Shown here in pieces: positions 14,885-23,138 of a DNA stretch of 64,000 nt. The notes beneath the pieces were generated by a model. The model ran no database searches and was not told the DNA's origin. It saw only the letters and a program-made list of their open reading frames with translations. Source of the DNA: JBFMAI01 sp040755725 (GTDB taxonomy: Bacteria; Planctomycetota; Phycisphaerae; UBA1845; Fen-1342); NCBI GenBank assembly GCA_040755725.1, contig JBFMAI010000009.1, positions 1 to 64,000 of the forward strand, in the 5' to 3' direction. The position numbers were made by a program, and so were the translations under genes. Every line of letters starts with the position of its first letter. The stretch's first letter is position 1.

Positions 14885-17094
14885 GGCCCGTCCTCCTCGT
14901 GCGCTGCGGGGGCGACGGGCGACGCGGACCAACGGGCGCCGTATGTCGCGCGCGCCAGCCGTTCCACGACGGCCACCTGACCGGCCGCGCGGGCCTCGGT
15001 CAGGGGCGTGCGGCCGAGTGCATTGCGCGCCGTCGGGTCCGCGCCGTGTTCGAGCAACGCGTCCAGCAAGTCCGCCCTGCCGGTTCGCGCCGCCAGGTGC
15101 AACGGTGTCGTGCCGTTCACGTCCGGCGTGTTGACCGCGGCCCCGCGCTGGAGCAGCAAGTGAGCAACGCTTTCATGGTCGCCGGCCACCGCCCGGTGCA
15201 GGGGCGTGCTGCTGAACTCATCCGCGGGGCTGGGTCGCGCGCCGGCATCGAGCAGCAGCCCGACCAGTTCACGCCGCCCGGTCTGGGCCGCCACGTGCAA
15301 TGCCGTCTCGCCATACAGCCCGGTAGCGTCAACGGCGGCGCCGTGGTCCAGAAGCAGACGCACGAGCTCCAGGGCGCCGTTGCGAACGGCGTCGTGCAGG
15401 GGCGTCTGACCGTCGCAATCGCTCGCGTTTGGATCGACGCCGGCCTCCAGGAGGAGCCGCGCCACGTCGAGTTGCCCCGCCTGCACTGCACGGTGCAGGG
15501 GCGTGCGGCCCAACGCGTCGCGCGCCAGCGCGTCGGCCCCGGCGCGGAGCAGGACGGCCGTGCCGGCGGCGTCCCCTGCGGCCAGGTGCAGCGCCGTGGA
15601 GCCGCGCAGCGTGCGCGCGTTCAGGTCGGCCCCCGCGCGCAGGAGTCGCTCCAGCAACCGGGCCTGCCCGTTGCGGATCGCCGTGGCCAGCGGAGCATCG
15701 CCCGGGATGCCCAGCGCGGCATATTCCGGCGACAACAGGGCATCTGGGTCGACCCCGGCGGCCAGCAGTGCATCGGCCCGCCGAAGGTCGCCCGCACCCA
15801 GCGCCGCGTGAAGCTGGGCGACCGGGTCCGCCGGGGGTTCCTCAGCCCAGTCGCACACCGTGGCCAGGCCGACCAACCCGTCGCCGCCGATGTGACCGTA
15901 GTCCTCCCCGTAGTAGGTGCGCAGTTCTTCGGCCCGCCGGCGGAACCAGCCCGGCGGGCGGGGTTCACCGTTCACGTCGGCGTACCCGGCCCGCAGCGCG
16001 GCGCACCAGTTTGTGACGACCCCGCGCAGGACCGCGGCCGTCAGCCCGTCGTAGAGATTCGGGTTGAGGGCTTCATCCATGTGGTCGTCGATGAAGACCG
16101 TGAAGAAATCAGATTGCGGATGCACGTGCGGGGCGAGCCGCCACAGACCATCTTCCAGCCGCAACAGGGCCGGCCGCGGCACCCCGCGTACCCGCACTTC
16201 CTCCGTCAGATTGAGGTAGAACAGCAGGCCAATGTAGTTGGCGGCCAGGTCCGCGTTCGAGACCACGCCGGACGTAAGTGTCCCGAGCAGCATGCGCTCG
16301 GAGAAGAACAGGTGCCCGCCGGTGGCAATTGCTGCCGCCTCGCACCGGCACTCCGCGTCGTCGCGCCCGGCCCGTTGTGCCGCCCGGTAGGCGAGATAGT
16401 AGTTGTATCCGTGGTGGATGAAATGCCCGATCTTGTCCGTGCCGACCCGCACGCCGCCGATGTTGATGACCGACGAGCGCCATAGCAGATAGAACTTGCG
16501 CGGGTCGATCGGCACCAGCAGCGCGCGGTCATACACGCACGGGCTCGGCCAGTAGGCGACCGTCAACCCCGGATAGCGCCGCTGGAAGGCCGGGTCGCGC
16601 AGCGACAGGTCCAGGTCAGTGATGTAGAACCCCGCTACGCCGAATTGCTTGCACACCGCTTGCGCGATGACGTCCGGCGTCCGAAGCTGATCGAGTTCGC
16701 CGGCCGCACCGCGTCGTTGCGCCTCGATGATGCGGACATTCGTCTGTGCCGCCGCGGCTGCCAGCTTGTCACACATCAAGCCGGTGAAGTACGGGCCGAG
16801 ATCGGCGAAGGGTCGCGGCGGTGGGGGGGTGAAGTGATCGGTCTCGTGGGCGTGGCCCCCCGGCACCGGCGCCAGGAACGCCGCGGTCCCCAGCGCGGCC
16901 AGGACGGCGACTAGATCACCGTGCGCGAACACGCGGCGCGGGACGGCGAGGTTCCCGCCGAGCCGCGGCTCGCCGAAAGGGGCGCCCTCCCCGCGCACGC
17001 CGCCGAAGCGTGCACAGCCACTCGGAGTGATTGGGCGCTCTGGTTCTACTCCCCGGCCCGAACGTCGTCGTGACCACCGGCCCACAATGGTCAT
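14881..17094 (-). CDS. Exported ankyrin-repeat protein with an uncharacterised N-terminal domain
   Basis: A 737-aa protein with a hydrophobic segment at about residues 58-75 (LVAVLAALGTAAFLAPV), consistent with a signal sequence or anchor. An unrecognised domain of about 350 aa follows, containing GTDKIGHFIHHGYNYYLAY, which recalls the KIGHF histidine motif of YfiM/VanZ-like proteins (tentative). The C-terminal 280 residues hold eight or nine ankyrin repeats (GxTPLHxAxxxGxxxxVxxLLxxGAxxxAxD). The ATG at 17094 is chosen because GGAGG lies 7 nt upstream, but the first 54 codons overlap a family C repeat fragment and look poorly coding. GTG at 16932 would start just before the hydrophobic segment and is a serious alternative. 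Confidence 0.75.
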   Translation of the reverse strand: MTIVGRWSRRRSGRGVEPERPITPSGCARFGGVRGEGAPFGEPRLGGNLAVPRRVFAHGDLVAVLAALGTAAFLAPVPGGHAHETDHFTPPPPRPFADLGPYFTGLMCDKLAAAAAQTNVRIIEAQRRGAAGELDQLRTPDVIAQAVCKQFGVAGFYITDLDLSLRDPAFQRRYPGLTVAYWPSPCVYDRALLVPIDPRKFYLLWRSSVINIGGVRVGTDKIGHFIHHGYNYYLAYRAAQRAGRDDAECRCEAAAIATGGHLFFSERMLLGTLTSGVVSNADLAANYIGLLFYLNLTEEVRVRGVPRPALLRLEDGLWRLAPHVHPQSDFFTVFIDDHMDEALNPNLYDGLTAAVLRGVVTNWCAALRAGYADVNGEPRPPGWFRRRAEELRTYYGEDYGHIGGDGLVGLATVCDWAEEPPADPVAQLHAALGAGDLRRADALLAAGVDPDALLSPEYAALGIPGDAPLATAIRNGQARLLERLLRAGADLNARTLRGSTALHLAAGDAAGTAVLLRAGADALARDALGRTPLHRAVQAGQLDVARLLLEAGVDPNASDCDGQTPLHDAVRNGALELVRLLLDHGAAVDATGLYGETALHVAAQTGRRELVGLLLDAGARPSPADEFSSTPLHRAVAGDHESVAHLLLQRGAAVNTPDVNGTTPLHLAARTGRADLLDALLEHGADPTARNALGRTPLTEARAAGQVAVVERLARATYGARWSASPVAPAAHEEDGP
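16944..16985 (-). repeat. Family C fragment at the 5' end of the ankyrin gene
   Basis: Contains CCGAGCCGCGGCTCG flanked by GGCGAGG/CCGCC-type sequence like the family C core. It lies within the first codons of the longer ankyrin reading, or in its leader if the GTG at 16932 is the start. Confidence 0.45.
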
Positions 17095-17184
17095 CGCGGT
17101 GCCTCCCACCAGTGGCAATCCGCCGCCGCGGTTCGCCGGCGGCAACTTGTGGAGCGCTGACCGGAGGACCGGCGCTCCAAGCAC

Positions 17185-17212
17185 ATGTTAGGGACTCATT
17201 AACCTCGCGCAA
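17185..17212 (-). promoter_or_regulatory. Promoter of the ankyrin-lipoprotein pair
   Basis: TTGCGC (17212-17207), 16-nt spacer, TAACAT (17190-17185), minus strand. The predicted start is near 17178, 84 nt before the ATG at 17094. Confidence 0.5.
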
Positions 17213-17282
17213 AGCGGCCGTCGGACCGGTGGCGCGGAACGGCGGAAAGGCGGCCGTTTGGCGAGCAGGCTCCACCGAACGG

Positions 17283-17352
17283 TCGGTGGTTCGATCCAAA
17301 CCCCGCACGCGAGGGCGGGGTCAAACGGCCCTCCACTCGTGTGGCAGGTTCG
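17283..17352. repeat. Family D paired-hairpin repeat, copy 2
   Basis: AACCCCGCACGCGAGGGCGGGGTC followed in the next 30 nt by CCACTCGTGTGG, as at 2096-2235. It lies directly beyond the mscL stop codon. A T-loop-like GGTTCGATCC precedes it, but no tRNA fold is present. Confidence 0.6.
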
Positions 17353-17353
17353 G

Positions 17354-17779
17354 TCACTGGCTACGCGCCCGCAGCAGGTCCCGGATGTCCGTCAAGAGCT
17401 GCTCGGGCGTCGGCCCGGGCGGGGCCGCCGGTGTGGACGTAGCGTCCAGGCGGCGCCGGGCCACATTGATCCCCTTGATCAGCAGGAACACGGCGACCGC
17501 CACGATCAGGAAATTGATCACGACCGTGATGAACGTGCCGTATTGCAGGACCGCCTCCGGGCGAACCACCTGCCCGTTCTCGACCACCGCCTGCCGCAGC
17601 ACCAGCTTGTAGTCCGAGAAGTCCAGCCCGCCGACGAGCACTCCCAGCGGCGGCATCATCACGTGATCGACCAGCGACTTGACCAGCCCGCCGAAGGCCC
17701 CGCCGATGATGATGCCCACGGTCATGTCCACGACGCTGCCGCGCAGTGCGAATTCGCGGAACTCCTTGAGCAGGCCCAT
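17354..17779 (-). CDS. mscL: Large-conductance mechanosensitive channel
   Basis: A homopentameric inner-membrane channel that opens under membrane tension and releases solutes during osmotic downshock. It has 141 aa, the usual length. TM1 is in GSVVDMTVGIIIGGAFGGLVKSLVDHVMMPPLG, with the glycine-rich pore-lining stretch; TM2 is TFITVVINFLIVAVAVFLLIKGIN. The Arg-rich cytoplasmic segment after TM2 and a C-terminal amphipathic helix (PEQLLTDIRDLLRARSQ) complete the family plan. GGAGG precedes the ATG. Monocistronic. Confidence 0.95.
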   Translation of the reverse strand: MGLLKEFREFALRGSVVDMTVGIIIGGAFGGLVKSLVDHVMMPPLGVLVGGLDFSDYKLVLRQAVVENGQVVRPEAVLQYGTFITVVINFLIVAVAVFLLIKGINVARRRLDATSTPAAPPGPTPEQLLTDIRDLLRARSQ

Positions 17780-17950
17780 TGCGACCTCCAGTCTTCCGGG
17801 CCGCCCCCGGCCGACGTTTTCGCGGTCATCCGGCCTGACTCCGCCGCCAGGCGTTTCGCGAACACTGTACCGCGCCGACGCGGCGAAACCATGTGCCGGG
17901 TGTGCCCAAGTCGCTCCACGCGGATCGAGGTTGCGTTGGGGGCACGCCCG

Positions 17951-17979
17951 TTGACCCCGCCCCGCCGCGCGGGAATACT
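17951..17979 (+). promoter_or_regulatory. Promoter of the FecR-like gene
   Basis: TTGACC (17951-17956), 17-nt spacer, AATACT (17974-17979). The predicted start is near 17986, about 63 nt before the ATG at 18049. Confidence 0.5.
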
Positions 17980-18048
17980 GTGCGCGACGCCGAAGGACGG
18001 CGCAACGCCCGGTGGGCCCGGGCCACCGACTGCCCCGGAGTGTGAACC

Positions 18049-19062
18049 ATGTTCGACGCTGCCCCTCGCTGCCGCGCGGCGGCCGCTCTTGTCACGGCGA
18101 TCGGCTTGTGTCTCGCCACCGCCCACGCTCAGGAAACCCGGCCGGCCGCGCCGACGCCGGAGCGCCAGCCCGTCACGGCCCGCGTGCTCGAAGTGCGCGG
18201 CGACGTCAAGCACGCCCCGCTCGACTCGACCGCCTGGCAGCCGTGCCAGGTGGACGAGGAGTATCCGGAACAGACCGTGATCCTCACCGGCGTCCGCTCG
18301 TCGATCAAACTGCGCATCGGCAGCGACGACACGCACACCGTCGTCGTCGTCGAGCCCGCCAGCAAGACCATCCTGTCCGAGGCGTATCAGACCGTCGACA
18401 CCAAGCGCGTCCGCATCGGCGTTGGCTACGGGCGGGTGCGCGCCGGCGTGGCCGAGGGCGGCCTGAAGAGCGACTTCACGGTCGATTGCCCCGTGGCCAC
18501 GTTGTCCAAACGCGGCACCTGGGACTTCGGCTTGTTCTATGAGCGCGGCACCGGGCGCTTCGAGATCTTCCTGCTCGACCAGGGCCTGATCGAAGCGTTC
18601 CACAAGATCACGCGTGACCGGCGGGAACTGCTGCCGGGGCAGGTCGTGACGCAGGTGATGCGCCGTTGGGCCGACGAGGCCCAGTTACGACACAACATCC
18701 CGGTCGTGGACGTGCTCGGTCAGTCGGACATCGAGGTCGCGTTCAACACGTTGCAGGAGAGCGGCCTGCGCGTGCTCGACCCGCAGCGCGGGCACACGGT
18801 GCTGATCGACCTCCGGGGCAATCTCGGGTCGGAGTTGTTCGCCGACTTGCTGCGTAGTACCCTGACGCCGCTGCCGCCGAGCGCGGGCGGTCCACCGGCG
18901 CGGCCGGAGGGCTACTTCGGCACGGGCCGCGGCGACGAGCTGATTCCCGTGGTGATCGGCTCCGGCTCGGCGCTGGCCCAGAAGGGACTCGCGCAGCCCG
19001 GCACGTATCGCTTCCGCCGGGCCGCGTTGGAGAGCTGGCTGTCGTCGCGCGAGCGGCGGTAG
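18049..19062 (+). CDS. Exported FecR-domain-like protein
   Basis: A 337-aa protein with a signal peptide (AAALVTAIGLCLATAHAQ). The central part fits a FecR-type beta domain: VTARVLEVRGDVKHAP, TVILTGVRSSIKLRIGSDDTHTVVVVEPASK, GYGRVRAGV and DFTVDCPVATLSKRGT. FecR domains in planctomycetes often sit in stand-alone periplasmic proteins rather than next to a FecI sigma factor, and no FecI is present here. The C-terminal third (DVLGQSDIEVAFNTLQESG onward) is unassigned. Role unknown; possibly cell-envelope sensing or structure. Confidence 0.65.
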   Translation: MFDAAPRCRAAAALVTAIGLCLATAHAQETRPAAPTPERQPVTARVLEVRGDVKHAPLDSTAWQPCQVDEEYPEQTVILTGVRSSIKLRIGSDDTHTVVVVEPASKTILSEAYQTVDTKRVRIGVGYGRVRAGVAEGGLKSDFTVDCPVATLSKRGTWDFGLFYERGTGRFEIFLLDQGLIEAFHKITRDRRELLPGQVVTQVMRRWADEAQLRHNIPVVDVLGQSDIEVAFNTLQESGLRVLDPQRGHTVLIDLRGNLGSELFADLLRSTLTPLPPSAGGPPARPEGYFGTGRGDELIPVVIGSGSALAQKGLAQPGTYRFRRAALESWLSSRERR

Positions 19063-19230
19063 AGGCCGGCATCCGGGGTCCGGGATTCGGGTTGCGGGTT
19101 CCGGGTGTCGCGTCGATCCCGATCGGGTGCCATGCCGGCGCGTCTTCGCGTCGGCATGTGGCCACGAAATGCACGGCGCGGCGCCGCGGGAGCATAAGAA
19201 TCCGAAGACGCATCTTCGCCGAGGAATCTA

Positions 19231-19265
19231 ACCCTCCCCCAGCCCCTCCCTGAGAGGGAGGGGGG
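19231..19265 (-). repeat. Family B CCCTCCCC repeat, copy 1 (reversed)
   Basis: The minus strand reads GGGAGGGGCTGGGGGAGGGT, one mismatch from the copies at 20163-20196 and 54532-54566. It precedes dapF. Translations of this repeat (SLSGRGWGRV) appear as false short proteins in any ORF scan. Confidence 0.75.
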
Positions 19266-19301
19266 TCGCGGTACATGTGCCACTCACCACTGGATGTTCG
19301 A

Positions 19302-20147
19302 ATGTCGCTTCGTTTCACCAAGATGCACGGGCTGGGAAACGACTACATCTACGTCAGTCTGTTCGACCAGACCGTGGGCGATCCGGTCGAGCTGGCCCGC
19401 CGGATGAGCGATCGACACCGCGGCATCGGCGCCGATGGGCTGATTCTCGTCGCCCCATCTGAAACGCCCGACGCCCACGTCCGCATGATCATGTACAACG
19501 CCGACGGGTCGCGGGCCGAGATGTGCGGCAACGGCATCCGGTGCCTGGCGAAGCTGGCCTACGAACGCGGGCTGGCGCGGGCCAACCCGCTCCGCGTACA
19601 GACCGACCGCGGCGTGCTGTCGCTGGAGTTGGCGCTGGACCATGCCGGCCGCGTGTCGGCCGTGCGGGTCGATATGGGGCCGCCCGTGCTTGATCCGCGA
19701 CGCATTCCAGTCAAGGTGGACGGCGAGCGCGTCATCGCCTGGCCGCTCAAGCTGGCTGGGCAAACGCTTGCAATGACCTGCGTCTCGATGGGCAACCCGC
19801 ACGCCGTGTTCTTTGTGCCGGACGTGGCCGCAGTGCCGCTGGCGGCGTGGGGCCCGCAAGTCGAGCGGCATCCGCTGTTTCCGGAGCGGATCAACGCGCA
19901 CTTCGCCCAGGTGCTGGCGCGCGACCGCGTGCGCATGGTCACCTGGGAGCGCGGCGCCGGCGTGACGCTGGCCTGCGGCACGGGGGCCAGCGCCGTCTGC
20001 GTCGCGGCCCGGTTGAACCGCCTCACCGGCCCGGCGATCACCGCCGAGCTCCCCGGCGGCGAGCTGCAACTCGAGTGGGACGGGGCGACCGACCACGTCT
20101 TCATGACCGGCCCGGCCGAAGAGGTCTTCACTGGCGAATGGCCGTAG
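19302..20147 (+). CDS. dapF: Diaminopimelate epimerase
   Basis: Converts LL- to meso-diaminopimelate for lysine and peptidoglycan synthesis (281 aa). The two catalytic cysteines are in NADGSRAEMCGNGIRCL and WERGAGVTLACGTGASA. The N-terminus FTKMHGLGNDYIY and the GADGLILV segment are diagnostic. The ATG at 19302 aligns with relatives; an upstream in-frame ATG at 19275 adds nine unconserved residues. The gene is bracketed by inverted family B repeats at 19231-19265 and 20163-20196, and stands alone. Presence of DapF implies a DAP-type peptidoglycan precursor or lysine route. Confidence 0.95.
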   Translation: MSLRFTKMHGLGNDYIYVSLFDQTVGDPVELARRMSDRHRGIGADGLILVAPSETPDAHVRMIMYNADGSRAEMCGNGIRCLAKLAYERGLARANPLRVQTDRGVLSLELALDHAGRVSAVRVDMGPPVLDPRRIPVKVDGERVIAWPLKLAGQTLAMTCVSMGNPHAVFFVPDVAAVPLAAWGPQVERHPLFPERINAHFAQVLARDRVRMVTWERGAGVTLACGTGASAVCVAARLNRLTGPAITAELPGGELQLEWDGATDHVFMTGPAEEVFTGEWP

Positions 20148-20162
20148 GGACGGTCTCTGGAC

Positions 20163-20196
20163 TCCCCTCCCTCTCAGGGAGGGGTTGGGGGAGGGT
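20163..20196 (+). repeat. Family B CCCTCCCC repeat, copy 2
   Basis: TCCCTCTCAGGGA hairpin followed by GGGGTTGGGGGAGGGT, identical over 20 nt (20177-20196) to 54547-54566. A worn copy follows at 20291-20312. Confidence 0.75.
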
Positions 20197-20250
20197 CACA
20201 GCAACCGCACTCGACAAGCCCATGCTGCGTGCGCTGGCCAACAGCTCGGC

Positions 20251-20312
20251 GAACCGTGGCTCGGCGGGAGCCTCGCCCTCCCTTATCTTCCAAGGAGAGG
20301 TTTGCGGAGGGT
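20251..20312. repeat. Worn family C and family B fragments
   Basis: 20251-20283 resembles the reversed family C core (CTCGGCGGGAGCCTCGCCC), and 20291-20312 resembles a diverged family B unit (CAAGGAGAGG..GCGGAGGGT). Side-by-side decayed copies suggest repeated insertion at this spacer. Confidence 0.4.
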
Positions 20313-20334
20313 CAGAACAGCCGGGTTCAGTCCG

Positions 20335-21744
20335 TCACGAGCCCAATCTCGGATAGTCGTACAGCAGCCCAGTCAGGTCCGCCGCGTGAATCAGCAGCGC
20401 GATCGCCACGGCAGCGCCCGCGACGATCAGCTTCGTTCGGCGGCGGATGCGCGGGGTCAGGTCGCCGCGGTCCCAGATCAGGTCGCCGAGCAGGGCGGCG
20501 ATGAGCAGCATCATCAGTGGGTTCGACAGCTCGCGGTAGCGCTCGATGAAGATCGTGCCCGCCACGCCGCCGAGATACAACACAGCGGGCAAGAGCACCA
20601 TGCCGTAGGTGCGGAATCGCCACAGGCACAACGCCGCGGCCACCAGGGCCAGCGGGGCGGAGACCCGGCGGATTCGCGTGACGGCCCGGCGGGCGCCGTC
20701 GCGGTCGAGTTGCTCCGCACGGTGCTCGTCGGCGGTGATCCCGACGGGCTGGGTGTGGTTGTGGACGGCGAGCATGTGGGCATCACGGTGGGCGGTGGGG
20801 GGGATATACGCCACGGCCCAGCCGTCCGCGGTGGTGCCCACGGCCCGCGCAGCCTGCACCAGCGTGATGCGGGCGTAATCCAGGGGGTGAGAGAGGATCC
20901 ACTCGCGCACCGCCTGACTCGCGACGCGGTTGCGCTCCTGTTCGCTCAGTCGCCGCGGCAGGGGGGCCGGGGCGTCCGGTGCGTCTTCGGGGTACCACTT
21001 GCAGATCCATCTGTGCCAACTGTACCCCCCGTGCGTGGTGAGGGTCAGCGGCGAGAGACCCAGTGCCTGGTTCCGCAACGACCACGGGAGCATCGTCAAG
21101 ACGAAGCCGAGCACCCACACGATGCCCGCCACCGGCGACCAGCGCGGACCCAGGGGCCGCCAGACCGCGACGAGCAGCAACGCGGGCGCCATGAACAGGG
21201 CCGCCGGCCGCGTGAGCAGCAGGGCCGCGTAGAGGCTCCCCGCGAGGGCGGCGTAGAGGAGACGCCGCCAATCCGATGCGCGTTGTGACCCGAGCAATGC
21301 CAGCAAGCTGCCCAGCAGCAGCGGCGGCGCCAGGTTCTCGCTGGCCAGCAGCGCCGTGTACGAAAGCGCCGTCGGCGACAGCGTGTGCAATAACCCCGCG
21401 ATGACGCCGGTTTGCCGCGACACGAGGCGCATGCCCAACCCCGCGAGCAGACCCGATGTGACGCCGCCGAGCAGCGCCTGGGCCACCTGGGCGGCCTTCT
21501 GCGCGCCCCCCGCCACCGCGTACACGCCGGCCAGGAATAGCGGGTACGCCGGCGTGATGTACGCGCGGCGGCCGCGAAACCCAAACTCCCCCGTCTCCAA
21601 CAGCTTGGCCGCGTGCCGGTGGTACAGGTCGAAGTCGCTGATCGGCGTGACGTGGGCCCCGGCCACCCACGCCACGCGCAGGGCGGCGGAGACCAGGCCG
21701 ATCAGCAGGGCGATGCGCACGTCGCGCGACAGTGGGGTACCCAT
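20335..21744 (-). CDS. Membrane glycosyltransferase, GT39/ArnT-like
   Basis: A 469-aa multi-spanning protein with about 9-11 hydrophobic segments. The first extracytoplasmic loop carries the acidic pair expected of the dolichyl-phosphate-mannose / ArnT superfamily (PISDFDLYHRHAAKLLETGEFG), and GRRAYITPAYPLFLAGVY follows as in other GT39 proteins. Such enzymes move a sugar from a polyprenyl-phosphate carrier to a lipid or protein outside the membrane. It is third in an operon with a GT2 synthase and a DUF2304 protein, and starts 3 nt after the DUF2304 stop. That grouping suggests GT2 makes the polyprenyl-phosphate sugar used here. Confidence 0.8.
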   Translation of the reverse strand: MGTPLSRDVRIALLIGLVSAALRVAWVAGAHVTPISDFDLYHRHAAKLLETGEFGFRGRRAYITPAYPLFLAGVYAVAGGAQKAAQVAQALLGGVTSGLLAGLGMRLVSRQTGVIAGLLHTLSPTALSYTALLASENLAPPLLLGSLLALLGSQRASDWRRLLYAALAGSLYAALLLTRPAALFMAPALLLVAVWRPLGPRWSPVAGIVWVLGFVLTMLPWSLRNQALGLSPLTLTTHGGYSWHRWICKWYPEDAPDAPAPLPRRLSEQERNRVASQAVREWILSHPLDYARITLVQAARAVGTTADGWAVAYIPPTAHRDAHMLAVHNHTQPVGITADEHRAEQLDRDGARRAVTRIRRVSAPLALVAAALCLWRFRTYGMVLLPAVLYLGGVAGTIFIERYRELSNPLMMLLIAALLGDLIWDRGDLTPRIRRRTKLIVAGAAVAIALLIHAADLTGLLYDYPRLGS

Positions 21745-21747
21745 GCG

Positions 21748-22107
21748 TCAGCTTTCGCGCCCGGGGCCCGCGGCGCGTTCCGCCGCCAGCAGCGCCAGCT
21801 CCTGACAGAGCGTCTTGATCTGCTGCGATTGGGCAGAAGTGACCACGCTCTGGTAGAAAAGCAGCGCGGTCAGTCCCAGCAGCCAGGTCGTGAACGCCGC
21901 ATTCGACGGCACCTCGAACCCCGCCGCGTGCGCCAGCCAGAAGAGCGGCTCGGGCACGACGCTGGCTCCCAGGAACACGGCCCCGCACGCCAGCCACAGT
22001 AGCGATTGTCGGATGCTCATGCGGCTACGTCGCAAGGCATAGACAATCGCGAGCAGATACGCCAGAGACGCGGAAACCGCCAAAATACGCAGGCTCAGCG
22101 GGATCAT
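21748..22107 (-). CDS. DUF2304 membrane protein
   Basis: A 119-aa protein with three hydrophobic segments (ILAVSASLAYLLAIVYALRR, SLLWLACGAVFLGASVVP, AFTTWLLGLTALLFYQSVV) and a short C-terminal coiled region (SQSQQIKTLCQELALLAAE). This is the DUF2304 plan; family members sit beside polyprenol-phosphate glycosyltransferases. Its ATG overlaps the TGA of the GT2 gene as ATGA, so translation is coupled. Likely an accessory of the sugar-lipid pathway. Confidence 0.8.
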   Translation of the reverse strand: MIPLSLRILAVSASLAYLLAIVYALRRSRMSIRQSLLWLACGAVFLGASVVPEPLFWLAHAAGFEVPSNAAFTTWLLGLTALLFYQSVVTSAQSQQIKTLCQELALLAAERAAGPGRES

Positions 22108-22817
22108 GTCGTCACTCTCGTCGAACGGGTGCTGGCGCGGACCAGGATGCCGCCCAGGACCTTGGCCATATACAACAGGGCGTCCAGGCCGCCGATCGAG
22201 CTGACGCCGTGCCGCCGGGCGTTCATCGTGACCGGCCGCTCGACCACCCGCAGCCCGGCCCGCAGCATCAGGTGCAGCGCTTCCGGCTCCGGGTACTCCT
22301 GGGGGTAGACGGGGGCGAGCAGGGCGATGGCCCGCCGACCGAGCACCCGCTGGCCGCTGGTCGGATCGGTGACCCGTTGGCCGGTGAGTCGGCTGATGAC
22401 CGTCCGCAGGATCGCGATCCCCGTCCGTCGCCGCAAACCCGGCCGGTAGCCGGACGGCGAGTCCGGCAGGAACCGCGAGCCGATCACCGCGTCGGCGCCG
22501 GTGGTTTGCAGCTCTGCGATCAGCCGGGCGGTTTCGGCGGCGTTGTGCTGCCCGTCGCCGTCGATCTGGGCACATACGTCGTAGTCGTGCCGCGCCGCGT
22601 ACAGCAGCCCGGCCTGCACCGCCCCGCCGATCCCGAGATTGAACGGCAAACGTAGCACGCGGGCCCCGTGGGCCGCGGCCACCGCCGCCGTGTCGTCGCC
22701 GGAACCGTCGTCCACGACGAGTAAGTCCCAGGTCGGATGCGCGGCGCGCAGACCATCGAGCACGCCCGGCAGGTTCCGGGCTTCGTTGTACGCGGGAATG
22801 ACAATCAGTATGCGCAT
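22104..22817 (-). CDS. GT2 glycosyltransferase (polyprenyl-phosphate sugar synthase-like)
   Basis: A 237-aa cytoplasmic GT-A fold enzyme. Sequence: IVIPAYNEARNLPGVLDGL, then LLVVDDGSGDDTAAVAAAHGA, FNLGIGGAVQAGLLYA, the DXD-type AQIDGDGQHNAAE and GSRFLPDS. These match dolichol-phosphate mannose/glucose synthases. There are no C-terminal membrane helices, so the DUF2304 partner may supply membrane contact. First gene of a three-gene operon, with a promoter at 22841-22869. Confidence 0.88.
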   Translation of the reverse strand: MRILIVIPAYNEARNLPGVLDGLRAAHPTWDLLVVDDGSGDDTAAVAAAHGARVLRLPFNLGIGGAVQAGLLYAARHDYDVCAQIDGDGQHNAAETARLIAELQTTGADAVIGSRFLPDSPSGYRPGLRRRTGIAILRTVISRLTGQRVTDPTSGQRVLGRRAIALLAPVYPQEYPEPEALHLMLRAGLRVVERPVTMNARRHGVSSIGGLDALLYMAKVLGGILVRASTRSTRVTT

Positions 22818-22840
22818 GACCCGGCGGCCACTCCGGCAGC

Positions 22841-22869
22841 ATGTTCCGGCGGTGGTCGGGACTCGTCAA
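22841..22869 (-). promoter_or_regulatory. Promoter of the GT2-DUF2304-GT39 operon
   Basis: TTGACG (22869-22864), 17-nt spacer, GAACAT (22846-22841); the start codon is at 22817. The -10 box is weak. Confidence 0.45.
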
Positions 22870-22969
22870 GCGTTGCCCGGGGCGTGATCGAACGCCGACG
22901 GTTGCCGGTGTCGCCCGCTTCTGGCCGGGCGGGGCCCGGCTGGGCGCGCGTGATCGGAGTGCGGCCCCC

Positions 22970-22998
22970 TTGACTCCAGGGCGGAGTACGGATATAGT
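22970..22998 (+). promoter_or_regulatory. Strong promoter of the VOC-family gene
   Basis: TTGACT (22970-22975), 17-nt spacer, TATAGT (22993-22998): five of six consensus matches in each box. The leader is about 135 nt to the ATG at 23139. The rest of the 22818-23138 spacer shows nothing else. Confidence 0.7.
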
Positions 22999-23138
22999 TA
23001 GGACATCTGTTCGGGCGTCGATTCGGCTTGGTGCCGAATCCCCAAACGACGATCCGACCGGGGAACGAGTACCCGGCGGTGGACCGCGAGCGACATCGCG
23101 TCCTCGCGGCCCGGCCGCCGCAGCGTGGAGTAAGAAGC

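Noticed and set aside
17255..17300. tRNA suggested by GGTTCGATCC
   Set aside because: The T-loop-like string has no matching acceptor, D- or anticodon arms; it lies at the start of a family D repeat.
19243..19290. Short protein carrying SLSGRGWGRV
   Set aside because: Translation of the family B repeat; identical strings at 20160 and 54529 show it is repeat-derived.
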